A stretch of 64,000 nt of DNA from an uncultured Mediterraneibacter sp. Lineage in GTDB: Bacteria; Bacillota; Clostridia; Lachnospirales; Lachnospiraceae. The stretch's first letter is position 1. Each line of letters starts with the position of its first letter. Both the position numbers and the translations under genes were made by a program. The notes below the pieces were generated by a model that saw nothing but the letters and a program-made list of their open reading frames with translations, made no database searches and was not told where the DNA came from. Shown piece after piece: positions 45,336 to 53,265 of this stretch. The stretch lies in NCBI GenBank assembly GCA_934309345.1, contig CAKRDD010000006.1, forward strand, positions 1-64,000, given 5' to 3'.

Positions 45336-46355
45336 ATGAATAAACAAAGCACATTATGTTATATTGAAAAAGATGGAAAATATCTGATGCTTCACAGAGT
45401 AGTGAAGAAAAATGATGTGAATAAAGATAAATGGATCGGCGTCGGCGGACATTTTGAATATGCAGAGAGTCCGGAGGAATGCCTTCTGCGTGAAGTGAAA
45501 GAGGAGACTGGTTATACGTTGACTTCCTGGAAATACAGAGGAATCGTGACATTTGTATATGGTGAAAATGTGGTGGAATATATGTCGCTATATACAGCGG
45601 ACGGATTTACAGGTGAGCCGATTGAATGCGACGAGGGGATTCTTGAGTGGGTGGAGAAAGAAAAGATAAAGGATCTGAATCTATGGGAGGGGGACAAGAT
45701 TTTCTTCCGTCTGATGGACGAAGAAGAGGAATTTTTCTCTTTAAAACTTGTGTACAATAAGTCAGATGTGCTGGAATATGTGGCACTCAACGGAAAGCCG
45801 ATGGAACTGTTTGATGTGATTGATGAAGATGGAAATAAAACCGGTCAGGTGAAAGAACGCGGTGTTGCACATAGAGATGGAACATTGCATTCAACAGTAC
45901 ACATTTGGATCGTACGTCCGAATCAGGAGAGTGGCTATGATGTACTCCTTCAGAAACGAAGCGAATGTAAAGATTCGAACCCGGGAGCGTATGATATTTC
46001 TTCTGCAGGGCATGTCAGTGCAGGGGATGAGCTGATGGAAAGTGCATTGCGTGAGATGGAAGAGGAACTTGGAATTCATGCGAGAGAAGATCAGCTTCAG
46101 TTTATCGGAACACACAGAGGACAGTTTGAAGCAGAATTTCATGGAAAACCATTTCGTGACAATGAGCGCAGTACCGTATATCTTTATAGAGAACCGGTGG
46201 ATGTTAATGAATTAGATTTGCAGAAATCGGAAGTAGAAGAAGTGATCTGGATGGATTTTGAAAAATGTAAGAAAGGCATTGTAGATGGAACACTGCCAAA
46301 CTGCATTTATGCAGGAGAATTTCAGATGGTAGGAAAAGCACTCGGGATAGAGTAA
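45336..46355 (+). CDS. Tandem Nudix hydrolase (two Nudix domains)
   Basis: A 339-residue protein with two Nudix domains. The first (about 1-150) resembles MutT/8-oxo-dGTP enzymes and has the full Nudix box GGHFEYAESPEECLLREVKEETG. The second (about 160-335) resembles the IPP isomerase-like/YfcD group, with MELFDVIDEDGNKTG as the typical start and a second full box GHVSAGDELMESALREMEEELG. Both boxes keep the REx2E(E) metal ligands, so both could hydrolyse nucleoside diphosphate-linked compounds. The start at 45336 follows GAAAAGAGG; a longer frame from 45291 lacks family features. Confidence 0.87.
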   Translation: MNKQSTLCYIEKDGKYLMLHRVVKKNDVNKDKWIGVGGHFEYAESPEECLLREVKEETGYTLTSWKYRGIVTFVYGENVVEYMSLYTADGFTGEPIECDEGILEWVEKEKIKDLNLWEGDKIFFRLMDEEEEFFSLKLVYNKSDVLEYVALNGKPMELFDVIDEDGNKTGQVKERGVAHRDGTLHSTVHIWIVRPNQESGYDVLLQKRSECKDSNPGAYDISSAGHVSAGDELMESALREMEEELGIHAREDQLQFIGTHRGQFEAEFHGKPFRDNERSTVYLYREPVDVNELDLQKSEVEEVIWMDFEKCKKGIVDGTLPNCIYAGEFQMVGKALGIE

Positions 46356-46390
46356 GAAAACGGAATAGAAGATAGAACAAGCGTGAGAAA

Positions 46391-46453
46391 AAGAGTTGAC
46401 CCCTGCTTGTCCGGAACAGTAGAATGGTCCAGACAAGCAAGGTTCAACTCTCT
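46391..46453. terminator. Bidirectional terminator between Nudix gene and murF
   Basis: AAGAGTTGACCCCTGCTTGTC and GACAAGCAAGGTTCAACTCTCTT form a long stem (one mismatch region) with T-rich flanks on the plus strand. Confidence 0.75.
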
Positions 46454-46506
46454 TCTATTTTACACTCTCTTTAAAGTCAAAATATAGTTTTTAATGCAGC
46501 TTCAGC

Positions 46507-47892
46507 TTATGCCTCTTCTGACAGTTTCTTCACAATCTCAGGGAATTCCATAAAATGAGAAGCTTTGATCAGAATCGTATCATTTTCTTTGAGAATCTGC
46601 CCCATGTTCTGGTAAAAGTCTTCTTTTGTGTCAAAATGGAAAACCTTCATGTTCTTTTCTGTTGCAAGAACAGTTTCCTTTGCAGCTTCTGCCATATCTT
46701 TGGAAAGTGCTCCGATGCAGACTAAAACATCAGTGTTTTTAAATGCTGCATATGCTCCGACTTCGCGGTGCATCGCAAGCTCATCGGCACCAAGTTCACC
46801 CATATCGCCAAGGATAGCGACCTTTCTTGTGTCTGCATATGCAAGTACGTCAAGAGAGGATTTCATAGATGCCGGATTGGCATTGTAGCAGTCGTCAATG
46901 ATCGTGTAGTGTTTTGCTTCGATCAGGTTGTTACGTCCTGCAATTGGAACGAGCTTTTCAATTCCGTGTGCAATCTCATCATTATTCATGCCAAGCGCAT
47001 ATCCAACAGCAACTCCGGCTAAGGCGTTATAGATCATATGATCTCCCGGGATTGAGATATGTGCATGGAAACGTGATGTCGGAGTAACAAATTCAGCGTA
47101 TGTTCCTTTTAATCCTTTCCGCTCAATATTTTCTACATGGAACGGACATGAAGCTGTAAGACCGAAATAAACCGGTGTTCGTCCATCACGGGAAGTGTAG
47201 CTTTTCAGCTTATCATCATCACCGTTGAAGATAACAGAACCTTCCGGGTTCATGTAGTCTGTCATGGAACTCTTTTCCTTCAGGATGCCGTCTCTTGTTC
47301 CAAGATTCTCAAGATGCGCATATCCAATATTAGTGATCACACATACATCCGGACGGGCAATCTTAGCCAGTGGTTTCATATCTCCAAAGTGGCTGATTCC
47401 CATCTCAAGAACTGCAACTTCATGTTCTTCGCGGATGTTGAATACAGTCAATGGAAGTCCAATCTCATTATTGAAGTTTCCTTCTGTTTTCAGTACATTA
47501 TATTTCTCAGAAAGTACAGATGCGATCATTTCCTTTGTGCTTGTCTTTCCGACACTTCCGGTGATACCGACAACCTTGATATCAAGGGAACGGCGGTAAT
47601 GTTCAGCTAAGTCTTTCAGTGCTTCTGTACAGGATGAAACGCGGATATAAGGATAGTCTACATCTCCAAGATCCTGTTCAGAAAGAGAGCAGAGTGCACC
47701 GGCTTCCATAACCTGCGGGATGAAACTATGTCCGTCAACACGTGCACCTTTGATCGCAACGAAAAGTGTATCTTTTACTACTTTACGGCTGTCAATTGCA
47801 ACACTTGAGACCTCGCGGTCTAAGAATGCAGGATCACCGTAATAAATTCCGCAGCAGGCATCTGCGATTTCAGATAATGTCATATGTTTCAT
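46507..47892 (-). CDS. murF: UDP-N-acetylmuramoyl-tripeptide--D-Ala-D-Ala ligase
   Basis: A 461-residue MurF, which adds D-Ala-D-Ala to the UDP-MurNAc-tripeptide in peptidoglycan synthesis. The N-terminal domain has VAIDSRKVVKDTLFVAIKGARVDGHSF. The ATP-binding central domain has VVGITGSVGKTSTKEMIASVL, then LKTEGNFNNEIGLPLTVF and LEMGISHFGDM. The C-terminal domain has IIDDCYNANPASMKSSLDVL and VAILGDMGELG. All are classical Mur ligase elements. The start overlaps the ddl stop by one base, giving translational coupling with the gene that supplies its substrate. Confidence 0.95.
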   Translation of the reverse strand: MKHMTLSEIADACCGIYYGDPAFLDREVSSVAIDSRKVVKDTLFVAIKGARVDGHSFIPQVMEAGALCSLSEQDLGDVDYPYIRVSSCTEALKDLAEHYRRSLDIKVVGITGSVGKTSTKEMIASVLSEKYNVLKTEGNFNNEIGLPLTVFNIREEHEVAVLEMGISHFGDMKPLAKIARPDVCVITNIGYAHLENLGTRDGILKEKSSMTDYMNPEGSVIFNGDDDKLKSYTSRDGRTPVYFGLTASCPFHVENIERKGLKGTYAEFVTPTSRFHAHISIPGDHMIYNALAGVAVGYALGMNNDEIAHGIEKLVPIAGRNNLIEAKHYTIIDDCYNANPASMKSSLDVLAYADTRKVAILGDMGELGADELAMHREVGAYAAFKNTDVLVCIGALSKDMAEAAKETVLATEKNMKVFHFDTKEDFYQNMGQILKENDTILIKASHFMEFPEIVKKLSEEA

Positions 47893-48944
47893 TAATATCT
47901 TGCCTCCATGGACTTCTTAATGATCAGTTCGCAAAGATCGCCGTATTCGATTCCATAAACCTTAGCTTCCTTCGGGAGAAGGCTTGCGGAAGTCATTCCA
48001 GGAAGGGTGTTCATCTCCAGGCAGAACAGATTCCCCTCAGCGTCAAGCAGGAAGTCTGCACGGCTGTAAACATTAAGCTTCAGTGCATTGAATGCCTTTA
48101 CAGTGAGTTCCTTCATACGTTCTGCAACTTCTTCCGGAATATCAGCTGGGCATACTTCAGAAGTAGCTCCGTCCTGATATTTATTTGCATAATCAAAGAA
48201 TCCTGTCTTCGGGATAATCTCGATCGGTGGAAGTGCTGTTCCGTCAATGATACCGCATGCAAACTCACGGCCTTTGATGTATGGCTCAACAACAAGTTCA
48301 TCTTCGTAATGGAAAGATTTCTTCAGTGCTTCTGCATATTCCTCATCTGTATTTACAATATAAACTCCGATACTGGAACCGCCGGAGCATGGCTTTACAA
48401 CAACAGGAAGTGTCAGACCAAGTGACTGGTAGGACTGATCTTCAGAGTTCTTATAAATCGTTCCTCCTCCCGGAGTGTCTACGCCAGACTCAAGGAAGAT
48501 CTGTTTTGCAACACCTTTGTGCATTGCAACCGCACATCCAAGAGAGTCAGGGCCAGTATATTTGATACCAAGCAGATCGAAAGATGCCTGCAGCTTTCCA
48601 TTCTCACCCTCTCCACCGTGAAGACCAAGGAAAGTAATGTCAGCCAGACGGCAAAGCTCGATTACATTCGGTCCGAAGAAACAGTCAGACTGATCCGGAC
48701 GGGAAGCCTTAACAGCTTCAAGATCCGGTTCCTCCGTGCTGATATTCTTCACAATCTCAAGCCCGTGATCCGGAAGAGTAAAGACATCCTCAAGATTCTC
48801 CGGTGCATTCTCTAATCCCATGAATACATCCAGAAGAAATGCATCATGTCCTTTTTCAACTAATGTACGACAGATTCCGGCAGCAGAAGAAAGTGATACG
48901 TCACGTTCTGTGCTTAAGCCTCCTGCTAATACAATGATTTTCAT
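47892..48944 (-). CDS. ddl: D-alanine--D-alanine ligase
   Basis: A 350-residue ATP-grasp ligase that joins two D-alanines. The N-terminal part begins IIVLAGGLSTERDVSLSSA, and LGLHGGEGENGKLQASFDLLGIKYTGPDSLG holds the conserved HGGxGENG. The ATP-grasp core has LPVVVKPCSGGSSIGVYIV, and the end has FCLEMNTLPGMTSASLLPKEA with the metal-binding Glu and Asn. It is somewhat longer than the usual 310-residue Ddl because of an insertion around residues 55-85. It forms a two-gene operon with murF. Confidence 0.95.
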   Translation of the reverse strand: MKIIVLAGGLSTERDVSLSSAAGICRTLVEKGHDAFLLDVFMGLENAPENLEDVFTLPDHGLEIVKNISTEEPDLEAVKASRPDQSDCFFGPNVIELCRLADITFLGLHGGEGENGKLQASFDLLGIKYTGPDSLGCAVAMHKGVAKQIFLESGVDTPGGGTIYKNSEDQSYQSLGLTLPVVVKPCSGGSSIGVYIVNTDEEYAEALKKSFHYEDELVVEPYIKGREFACGIIDGTALPPIEIIPKTGFFDYANKYQDGATSEVCPADIPEEVAERMKELTVKAFNALKLNVYSRADFLLDAEGNLFCLEMNTLPGMTSASLLPKEAKVYGIEYGDLCELIIKKSMEARY

Positions 48945-49040
48945 AATTTTATACTCCTTAAATGATTTATTCTGTTCTAGTTCTTTTTCTTATTTGCCTG
49001 CTACGTATAGATAATGATAAGCAACATTCATGCTTTTACG

Positions 49041-49068
49041 ATTATAGCACATGTTGGCAGAAAGTAAA
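49041..49068 (-). promoter_or_regulatory. Promoter of ddl-murF
   Basis: On the minus strand TTTACT (49063-49068) and an extended -10 TGCTATAAT (TATAAT 49041-49046) are spaced by 16 bases, about 100 bases before the ddl start. Confidence 0.65.
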
Positions 49069-49128
49069 ACAGGGGGAAAGAATAAGAAATACATTTCGCG
49101 ATAGAAAAAAGACGGTTTACGTGTATTT

Positions 49129-49158
49129 TTGGTAGTACAATTTAATCAATGATATGAT
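49129..49158 (+). promoter_or_regulatory. Promoter of the GH2 gene
   Basis: TTGGTA (49129-49134) and TATGAT (49153-49158) with an 18-base spacer, about 95 bases before the start at 49252. Confidence 0.45.
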
Positions 49159-49251
49159 ATGTCTGTAAAATCAGAGAAAGAATTGACCGATTAAAAATCA
49201 GACAAATCCATTATGGGAAGATAAGATGTAAAAAAGGGAAAGGAAAGAAAA

Positions 49252-51669
49252 ATGAAAAAGATCGATTTTAATGATGGTTGGACATATTGCCGTATAGGGG
49301 AAGAAACGACAAAAAAAGTAGTAACAATTCCACATGATGCTATGATTTCTGAGAAGAGAACACAAGATAGCGCAGGTGGAATCAATACTGGATGGTTCGA
49401 AGGATATGATTACATTTATGAAAAAGAATTCGAAGTGCCGGAAGAATATGCAGAGAAAGAAATCTACTTTGAGTTTGAAGGTGTTTATCATAATGCAGAA
49501 GTCTATTTGAATGAAAAAAAGGCGGCATATCGTCCTTATGGATATACTAATTTTTATGTAGATGCAAAGGAATACTTGAACTTTGGAAAAACAAATAAGA
49601 TTCAGGTGATTGCGCATAATGCAGATCAGCCGAACAGCCGCTGGTATTCCGGTGCTGGAATTTACCGTCCGGTATGGATGTATGTAGGATCAGAACGGCA
49701 TATTAAGAGGAATGGAATCCGAGTCCACACATTGACTACCGAACCAGCAGTGATTGAAGTGGAAGTTGAAACAAACGCTACAGGAGAAGTACAACTTGAA
49801 GTTGAGGAAAATGAGAAAGGAAAAAAAGTACAGTGTGAGATCCATACGGAGGGAATCGTAAAGACTCAGCTTACTATTCCTGATGCAAAACTCTGGAATG
49901 TAGATACACCGAATCTGTATCACCTGTATGTGACATTTAGGTCTGCAGGAGAAACAGATGTTGAAAAAGTAACATTTGGAATCCGTACACTGAAATGGGA
50001 CAAAAAGAAAGGAATCTCAATCAATGGAAAACGTGAGATTCTTCGAGGAGCCTGCATTCATCATGACAATGGAGTTCTGGGAGCGTGTTGCTATCCTGAT
50101 GCGGAGGACCGGAAAATCCGTATTCTCAAAGAAAATGGCTACAATGCGATCCGTTCTGCACACAACCCTTGTTCTAAAGCACTTCTCGAAGCGTGTGATC
50201 GTCATGGGATGCTTGTAATGGATGAATTTGTAGATGTGTGGTATATCCACAAGACAGAGTACGATTATGTGAACTATTTTAAGGACTGGTGGAAACAGGA
50301 TCTGAAAGATATGGTGGAGAAAGATTTTAACCATCCATCGGTTATTATGTATTCTACTGGAAACGAAGTATCTGAGACAGCACAGGAAAAAGGAATCCGT
50401 CTGACGGGAGAGATGACAGAGTACCTGCACAGCCTGGATGATTCCAGACCAGTTTCCTGCGGAATTAACATTTTCTTTAATTTTTTAAGTTCTATTGGAT
50501 TTGGTGTCTACAGTGACAAAAAGGCAAAGAAAGAAGCAGAACAGGCTGAGAAGTCAAAGGGAAAGAAGAAAAAGAAGGCAGTGGGAAGCCAGTTCTTTAA
50601 TGACCTTGCAGGTCTGATGGGGAGTGGGTTCATGAAGACGGGAGCAACGTTCTATGGCTGTGATGTGAAGACGAGAGGCGCATTTGATAATATGGACATT
50701 GCAGGATATAACTATGGAATTAACCGCTACAAGCACGATCTGAAGAAATATCCGGATCGTTTGATTCTTGGAAGTGAGACTTTCTGCGATGATGCCTATA
50801 CATTTTGGGAGATGGCCAAGAAGAATCCGAGAATTGTAGGTGATTTTGTCTGGGCTGGAATGGATTATCTCGGAGAGGTCGGAGTTGGTTCATGGGAATA
50901 TAAAGATTATGCACCTGAATTTGATCATGGTTCAGGGTGGATTACAGCAGGAAGTGGAAGAATCGATCTGACTGGAAAACCGTTGGCGGAAGCAGGATAC
51001 ACCAGGACTGCATTTGAATTGACAGACCGTCCGGTCATTGCAGTGCGTCCGGTGAATCACACAGGAGAAAAGCATTCTCCATCTGCATGGAAGATGACAA
51101 ATGCAATCGAGTCCTGGACCTGGGAGGGGTGTGAAGGAAAGAGGGCAGAAGTTGAAGTATATGCAAGGGCAGCCAGGGTAGATCTCTTTGTAAATGGAAA
51201 GAAAGTCGGAAGCAATTCGATGAAGAATTCATGTAATACAAAATTCAGGACAGAGTACCAGTCTGGCATGGTTGAAGCGATTGCGTATGATGTACAAGGC
51301 AGAGAACTTTCAAGAAGCACACTTTATACAGCAGGAAAAGAAACAGAACTGCGCGCTACTGCAGAAGAAAAATGTGTTCGGAAAGGACACCTGGCCTTTA
51401 TCCGTCTCCAGTACACAGACAGGACAGGTATTGTCAAACCTCTGAAACGAGGCATCCTGAAAGTAAAAGTAAGAGGCGGAAAGCTTGTAGGTCTTGGAAA
51501 TGCGTGTCCGTATAACAAGATTGGATATTGTACAGATGAAACAGATACGTACTGGGGCGAGGCGCTCGCCGTCGTACAGGCTGACGGAAGTGGGGATGTG
51601 GTACTGGAAGTCTGTGAAAAAGATGGAGGGAAGCTGGGAACAAAAGTAAGAGTTCCATTAGAAAAATAG
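49252..51669 (+). CDS. Glycoside hydrolase family 2 (beta-galactosidase/glucuronidase-like)
   Basis: An 805-residue GH2 enzyme. An N-terminal sugar-binding jelly-roll domain (IPHDAMISE, GGINTGWFEGYDYIYEKEF, NSRWYSGAGIYRPVWM) is followed by an immunoglobulin-like domain. The TIM barrel has HHDNGVLGACCYPDAEDRKI, NAIRSAHNP, the acid/base E372 in STGNEVSE and the nucleophile E509 in LGSETF. C-terminal beta domains (about 600-805) follow. An insertion at about residues 405-465 between the two catalytic glutamates carries a run of Lys, Glu and Ala. No signal peptide is present, so action is intracellular. AAAGGAAAG upstream fixes the start. A terminator at 51683 ends the unit. Confidence 0.88.
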   Translation: MKKIDFNDGWTYCRIGEETTKKVVTIPHDAMISEKRTQDSAGGINTGWFEGYDYIYEKEFEVPEEYAEKEIYFEFEGVYHNAEVYLNEKKAAYRPYGYTNFYVDAKEYLNFGKTNKIQVIAHNADQPNSRWYSGAGIYRPVWMYVGSERHIKRNGIRVHTLTTEPAVIEVEVETNATGEVQLEVEENEKGKKVQCEIHTEGIVKTQLTIPDAKLWNVDTPNLYHLYVTFRSAGETDVEKVTFGIRTLKWDKKKGISINGKREILRGACIHHDNGVLGACCYPDAEDRKIRILKENGYNAIRSAHNPCSKALLEACDRHGMLVMDEFVDVWYIHKTEYDYVNYFKDWWKQDLKDMVEKDFNHPSVIMYSTGNEVSETAQEKGIRLTGEMTEYLHSLDDSRPVSCGINIFFNFLSSIGFGVYSDKKAKKEAEQAEKSKGKKKKKAVGSQFFNDLAGLMGSGFMKTGATFYGCDVKTRGAFDNMDIAGYNYGINRYKHDLKKYPDRLILGSETFCDDAYTFWEMAKKNPRIVGDFVWAGMDYLGEVGVGSWEYKDYAPEFDHGSGWITAGSGRIDLTGKPLAEAGYTRTAFELTDRPVIAVRPVNHTGEKHSPSAWKMTNAIESWTWEGCEGKRAEVEVYARAARVDLFVNGKKVGSNSMKNSCNTKFRTEYQSGMVEAIAYDVQGRELSRSTLYTAGKETELRATAEEKCVRKGHLAFIRLQYTDRTGIVKPLKRGILKVKVRGGKLVGLGNACPYNKIGYCTDETDTYWGEALAVVQADGSGDVVLEVCEKDGGKLGTKVRVPLEK

Positions 51670-51682
51670 TGAAATGTTAAAC

Positions 51683-51724
51683 AAAAAGGATTGGAAACTG
51701 ACGTTCACGGTTTCCAATCCTTTT
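51683..51724 (+). terminator. Intrinsic terminator after GH2
   Basis: AAAGGATTGGAAAC and GTTTCCAATCCTTTT pair around a 10-base loop and end in T-rich sequence. Confidence 0.85.
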
Positions 51725-51790
51725 AACGCAATCTAATGTTTTTTTATAGAATCAAGTATACTTCGCATTCCTCATCTTCCATGTAGATCT

Positions 51791-52665
51791 TTACTTATGC
51801 AGAACTTTATACACATCGTCAACTGTATATGGATCTGTACATGCCTGGATTGCATGATAAATCTGTTGTATTGTTTTAATATTTTCTTCCAGCATATCAG
51901 CAATTTCGTCTATGGAATTGTCTTTCTTATATTTTTTAATCACCTGTTCAATGAGATGCTTTTCACTACCATCCTTTAATGCGTCATCATACATTTCCTG
52001 AAGTGCTTCACACATATTGATTGTCTCCTTTCGTTCAGAAGTTTCGCCGGGGATAGATTTCATATTTAAAAATACTTTTATTGCCTGGCTTGTTTCGTAA
52101 TCCACGTTTTGAAAATATTGTTTATGATCGTTAATATATCCATTTAGCTCCTTTTTTGCATGTCTATATTTTAGCATGGTTAGTATCACTTGTAAATCTT
52201 CTGTGAAACATTTGATTTCGTGATTATTTATACGTTCTGCATCAATTAGATTAATTTTGTAATTGGGCAAGTATTTTTTTAAAATAGCTTTATCTTCTTC
52301 ATTTCCTCCAAATTGGAACATATCATACAGATCCCGAGGACCGTCCCATGGAGTAGAACCGTAATAAAAGACGAGAGAAATAATTGGTATCAAACGATCT
52401 TTTTTGCGAAAACGAGATAAGTATTCTGCAGCAGTTAAATGTTCTATGGGTGCGCCTATTCTTCTTGCCTGTTTTTGATGTTCCATTCGGTGTTTCCATT
52501 GATTTCGGATTTGTTCTTCAGACTGACAGATGTGACAGGACTTATCTCTTCTAAATCCTCTGGCTGTATTACTTGTTTTCCTTTGTAGATCACTCCGTTA
52601 AATAAATCAGCAAAACGTTTTTTCTCGCTGAGCCAGATGTTGATGTTTACATCAGCTTTTCCCAT
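51791..52665 (-). pseudogene. Broken Rpn-family nuclease/putative transposase gene
   Basis: Read on the minus strand, 52665 to about 52490 gives the start of an Rpn (recombination-promoting nuclease, PD-(D/E)XK transposase-like) protein: NINIWLSEKKRFADLFNGVIY and QVIQPEDLEEISP. The frame then ends, and the other frame (52486-51791) continues with LTAAEYLSRFRKKDRLIPIISLVFYYGSTPWDGPRDLYDMF, the conserved middle of the family, through to a helical C-terminus. Several dozen residues expected between the two parts, which would hold the nuclease core, are missing. It therefore looks inactivated by an internal out-of-frame deletion. Confidence 0.75.
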
Positions 52666-53265
52666 AGACAGTACCTCCTACATATGTTTTTGTTCTTTTG
52701 TGATTTTACAACTCATCAAAATGGAATCTCATGCTGATATAGCCTTGAATATGAGATAAGTTATCAGTTATGATAACACATTCAGACAAATGAAACTATT
52801 AGAAAAATATCGTGTCTGAGATTTTGATGTGGATTAACTATAGCAAAATGAAATAAGAGTGTCAATAAGAAAAATAAGATCCCATAATCTCGACAAATTT
52901 AAAATGTTCAAATTGGTAAAAACTACTTAATCGGCAAGAGGAAAAGCAAAAGTAATAATGCACAAAACAAGCTCGAATTAAAACGGAAATAAAACACAAA
53001 ATTATACATAATGCATAAAAAGACTATAAAATAATATCAAATAGAAATTTTAAAGGGCTAAAAAATGAAATAAAAACATACAAAATGCACAAAAACAAAG
53101 GCTTTCCAATTGCGTTAAAAACCGAACCGTTCGCGTGCTTTTTTAACCATACAAGGAGTAAAGTGCTATCATGATTTCACCGAGAGAAAGTTGGTGAGAC
53201 TGCTATCCGAAAGGATATGGAAGCAGTAATGCCAGCAGAAAAGGAAATGGGAGGAGGAATATTAC
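52666..53265. other. 600-bp AT-rich intergenic region before the rhamnosidase operon
   Basis: No gene is seen. The left half looks like a decayed or regulatory AT-rich spacer, with repeated ATGCACAAAA/ATGCATAAAA strings (around 52957, 53009 and 53086). CGAACCGTTCG (53124-53134) is a short palindrome. A weak promoter-like pair (TTAACC, then TATCAT near 53167) lies about 95 bases before the GH78 start. Confidence 0.4.
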
